A stretch of DNA of 64,000 bases from Terrisporobacter othiniensis. Lineage in GTDB: Bacteria > Bacillota > Clostridia > Peptostreptococcales > Peptostreptococcaceae. The stretch is taken from NCBI RefSeq assembly GCF_000808015.1, contig NZ_JWHR01000038.1, forward strand, positions 1-64,000. Direction: 5' to 3'. Both the position numbers and the translations under genes were made by a program. The first letter of the stretch is position 1, and each line of letters starts with the position of its first letter. Below, piece after piece: positions 62,105-64,000 of this stretch. The notes beneath the pieces are model-generated. The model saw nothing but the letters and a program-made list of their open reading frames with translations. It had not been told where the DNA came from and did not search any database.

Positions 62105-64000
62105 ATGGATCAAAAATCATTAAGAGTCTTAGAGTACAATAAAATTATTGATTTATTAGCAACAAAAGCCTCATCTTCTTTAGGTTTAAAATATATTGAA
62201 GAACTAACACCAAAACCTGATTATAAAGAAGTAAAAGATATGTTAGAAGAAACTAGTGAAGCACAGGGAATTCTTATCAAAAGAGGCCATGTAAACTTAG
62301 GTGGTATACAAGATGTATCAGATAGTGTTAAGAGAGCTGAAATAGGTGCAGTATTAGATCCTGGAAGTTTATTAAAGATAAGTGATAATCTGAGAGCTGC
62401 TAGGAATCTAAAAAGAAGTTTGACTCCAGGAGAAGAGGAAGACTTTAATTATCCAATGATACAATCTTTATCAGATTCTTTATATGTATATAGAGATATA
62501 GAAGAAGAAATTAATAATGCAATAATTAGTGAAATTGAGATATCAGATAATGCGTCTCCTACTTTAAGGAGTATAAGAAGAGGAATATTGCAAAAAAATC
62601 AATCGATTAGAACTAAACTAAACTCAATAATATCATCGACTACATATCAAAAATATTTACAAGATGCAATTATTTCTGTTAGAGGGGATCGATTTGTTGT
62701 ACCTGTAAAGGCTGAATATAGATCACAGGTTTCAGGTATAATACACGATCAAAGTTCATCTGGAGCTACATTATTTATTGAGCCAATGAGTATTGTTGAA
62801 ATGAATAATGAACTGAGAAAGTTAAAATTAGATGAACAAGAAGAGATAGAAAGAATTTTAACAGAGCTAACAAAATTAGTAGGTGAAGTTGCAGGAGATA
62901 TTTTATCTAATCAAGTTATACTTGGTAAGTTAGACTTTGCTTTTGCAAAGGGAAAATTATCTTTATCCATGAAGGCAATAGAACCAATATTAAATGAAGA
63001 AAAAAATATAAATATAAAAAATGGACGTCACCCATTGTTAGATGCAGATAAAGTTGTGCCTAATAACATTTACTTAGGAGAAGACTTTGATACATTAGTT
63101 ATAACAGGCCCTAATACAGGTGGTAAAACAGTTACAATAAAAACTATTGGACTATTTGCATTAATGACTCAAAGTGGCCTACACATACCTGCAGATTATG
63201 GAAGTAGTATGTGTGTATATGATAATGTTTTTGCTGATATTGGAGATGAGCAAAGTATAGAACAGAGTTTATCTACATTTTCATCACATATGACAAAAAT
63301 AGTAGGAATATTAAATGAAGTAAACTCTGATTCTTTAGTAATATTTGATGAGCTTGGAGCTGGGACTGACCCTGTTGAAGGAGCTGCCCTTGCAATAGCC
63401 ATATTAGAAGATGTGAATATGGCAGGAGCAAAATGTATTGCAACTACTCACTACAGTGAGCTTAAAAATTATGCACTGACAAAAGATAGAGTAGAAAATG
63501 CAGCTGTAGAATTTGATGTTAATACATTAAGTCCTACTTATAAGTTATTAATTGGAGTACCAGGTAAATCAAATGCCTTTGAAATATCAAGAAAGTTAGG
63601 ACTTAGAGACTATATAATTGATAGGGCAAAAGAATTCATAAATACAGATAATATAGAGTTGGAAGATGTTCTTCAAAATGTGGAGAAAAATAGAATAAAA
63701 GCTGAAGAAGAAAGAGCAGAGGCAGAGCAACTTAAAAAAGAAATAGAATATGTTAAAGCTGAATATGATAGAAAACTTGAAAAATTAAATGTATCAAGAG
63801 AAAAAATGATGGAAAAAGCTAGATCAGAAGCTTTTAGTATAACAAGACAAGCGAAAGAAGAAGCAGATAATATTCTGAAAGAACTTAGAAATATGGAAAT
63901 GGAAATGGCTTCTAAGGAGAAGAACAAGAAAATAGAGGCTTTAAGAAAAGAACTTGCAGACTCTATGGGTAACTTACAACCATCAGTAAAAAGTATGATA
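62105..64000 (+). CDS. mutS2: Endonuclease MutS2 (5' part, runs off the window)
   Basis: First 632 codons of MutS2, an AAA-type ABC ATPase that in Firmicutes suppresses recombination and also splits collided ribosomes. The N-terminal clamp and lever region (1-310) lacks the mismatch-recognition domain of MutS. Walker A G-P-N-T-G-G-K-T (about 335-342), the segment S-T-F-S-S-H-M, Walker B V-I-F-D-E-L-G-A-G-T-D-P and T-H-Y-S-E-L-K are present. A long coiled coil begins near residue 520. The C-terminal KOW and Smr nuclease domains should lie beyond 64000. AGAGGAGG site before ATG. Confidence 0.95.
   Translation, partial: MDQKSLRVLEYNKIIDLLATKASSSLGLKYIEELTPKPDYKEVKDMLEETSEAQGILIKRGHVNLGGIQDVSDSVKRAEIGAVLDPGSLLKISDNLRAARNLKRSLTPGEEEDFNYPMIQSLSDSLYVYRDIEEEINNAIISEIEISDNASPTLRSIRRGILQKNQSIRTKLNSIISSTTYQKYLQDAIISVRGDRFVVPVKAEYRSQVSGIIHDQSSSGATLFIEPMSIVEMNNELRKLKLDEQEEIERILTELTKLVGEVAGDILSNQVILGKLDFAFAKGKLSLSMKAIEPILNEEKNINIKNGRHPLLDADKVVPNNIYLGEDFDTLVITGPNTGGKTVTIKTIGLFALMTQSGLHIPADYGSSMCVYDNVFADIGDEQSIEQSLSTFSSHMTKIVGILNEVNSDSLVIFDELGAGTDPVEGAALAIAILEDVNMAGAKCIATTHYSELKNYALTKDRVENAAVEFDVNTLSPTYKLLIGVPGKSNAFEISRKLGLRDYIIDRAKEFINTDNIELEDVLQNVEKNRIKAEEERAEAEQLKKEIEYVKAEYDRKLEKLNVSREKMMEKARSEAFSITRQAKEEADNILKELRNMEMEMASKEKNKKIEALRKELADSMGNLQPSVKSMI

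Noticed and set aside
1-64000. CRISPR arrays, tRNA/rRNA genes, insertion sequences, integrases
   Set aside because: No regularly spaced repeats, transposase or integrase motifs, or cloverleaf-like segments were seen on reading both strands; without a computational scan a divergent element could be missed.

Overview
The window is AT-rich, low-GC Gram-positive chromosomal DNA. Arginine is mostly AGA, Shine-Dalgarno sites are strong (AGGAGG), TTG/GTG starts are common and intrinsic terminators abundant. A SleC-type spore cortex-lytic enzyme, PrsW, YtxC, T-box-controlled thrS and pheST, and many radical/iron-sulfur style anaerobe genes point to a spore-forming clostridium. By recall, the sleC-prsW pair and the infC to mutS2 order resemble Peptostreptococcaceae (Clostridioides, Paraclostridium, Romboutsia relatives). 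That placement is inference.

Layout. 0.2-3.4 kb: class II fructose-bisphosphate aldolase (minus) and two rRNA-modifying enzymes. 3.4-9.0 kb: a self-contained sugar cassette (AraC regulator, GPH sugar:cation symporter, GH2 glycosidase) with codon use unlike its neighbours, preceded by a perfect 52-bp palindrome. 9.3-17.0 kb: prolyl aminopeptidase, a three-gene glycerol-phosphate polymer cluster (two CDP-glycerol glycerophosphotransferases around tagD), a DraG-macrodomain fusion protein, a HAD phosphatase and an M20 amidohydrolase. 17.0-23.3 kb: a small ArsR regulator with a palindromic operator over its own promoter, a 1417-residue membrane protein carrying two DUF445-type cores, and a tandem DUF3298 protein split by a one-base shift at a T10 run.

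23.3-38.4 kb: sleC, prsW, lepB, a ThrRS-like nucleoside kinase, a winged-helix regulator, an aldo/keto reductase with ferredoxin-type clusters, glsA, a RusA-family nuclease, queG, a Lon-like protease, nth, a VanW protein, trmL and a DegV protein. 38.6-43.7 kb: a BMP/NupNOPQ-type nucleoside ABC importer (lipoprotein, double ATPase, two permeases), with a promoter and intrinsic terminator between lipoprotein and ATPase. A decayed phosphopentomutase (deoB) fragment follows it.

44.2-64.0 kb: ytxC, T-box-thrS, a soluble FtsH-like protease (minus), the L20-leader-type infC-rpmI-rplT operon with an AUU start for infC, a Ktr-type potassium uptake pair, a SpoU methyltransferase, T-box-pheST, an extended ZapA, a U32 hydroxylase-type protein, an M20 dipeptidase (minus), and the first 632 codons of mutS2, which runs off the window.

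No CRISPR array, insertion sequence, integrase, phage module, rRNA or tRNA gene was recognised. The most unusual items are the DraG-macrodomain fusion, the ArsR/giant double-DUF445 unit, the T10-split DUF3298 protein, the leader with its own terminator inside the nucleoside importer operon, and two recognisable gene relics (deoB, and an RsmF-type methyltransferase before lepB).
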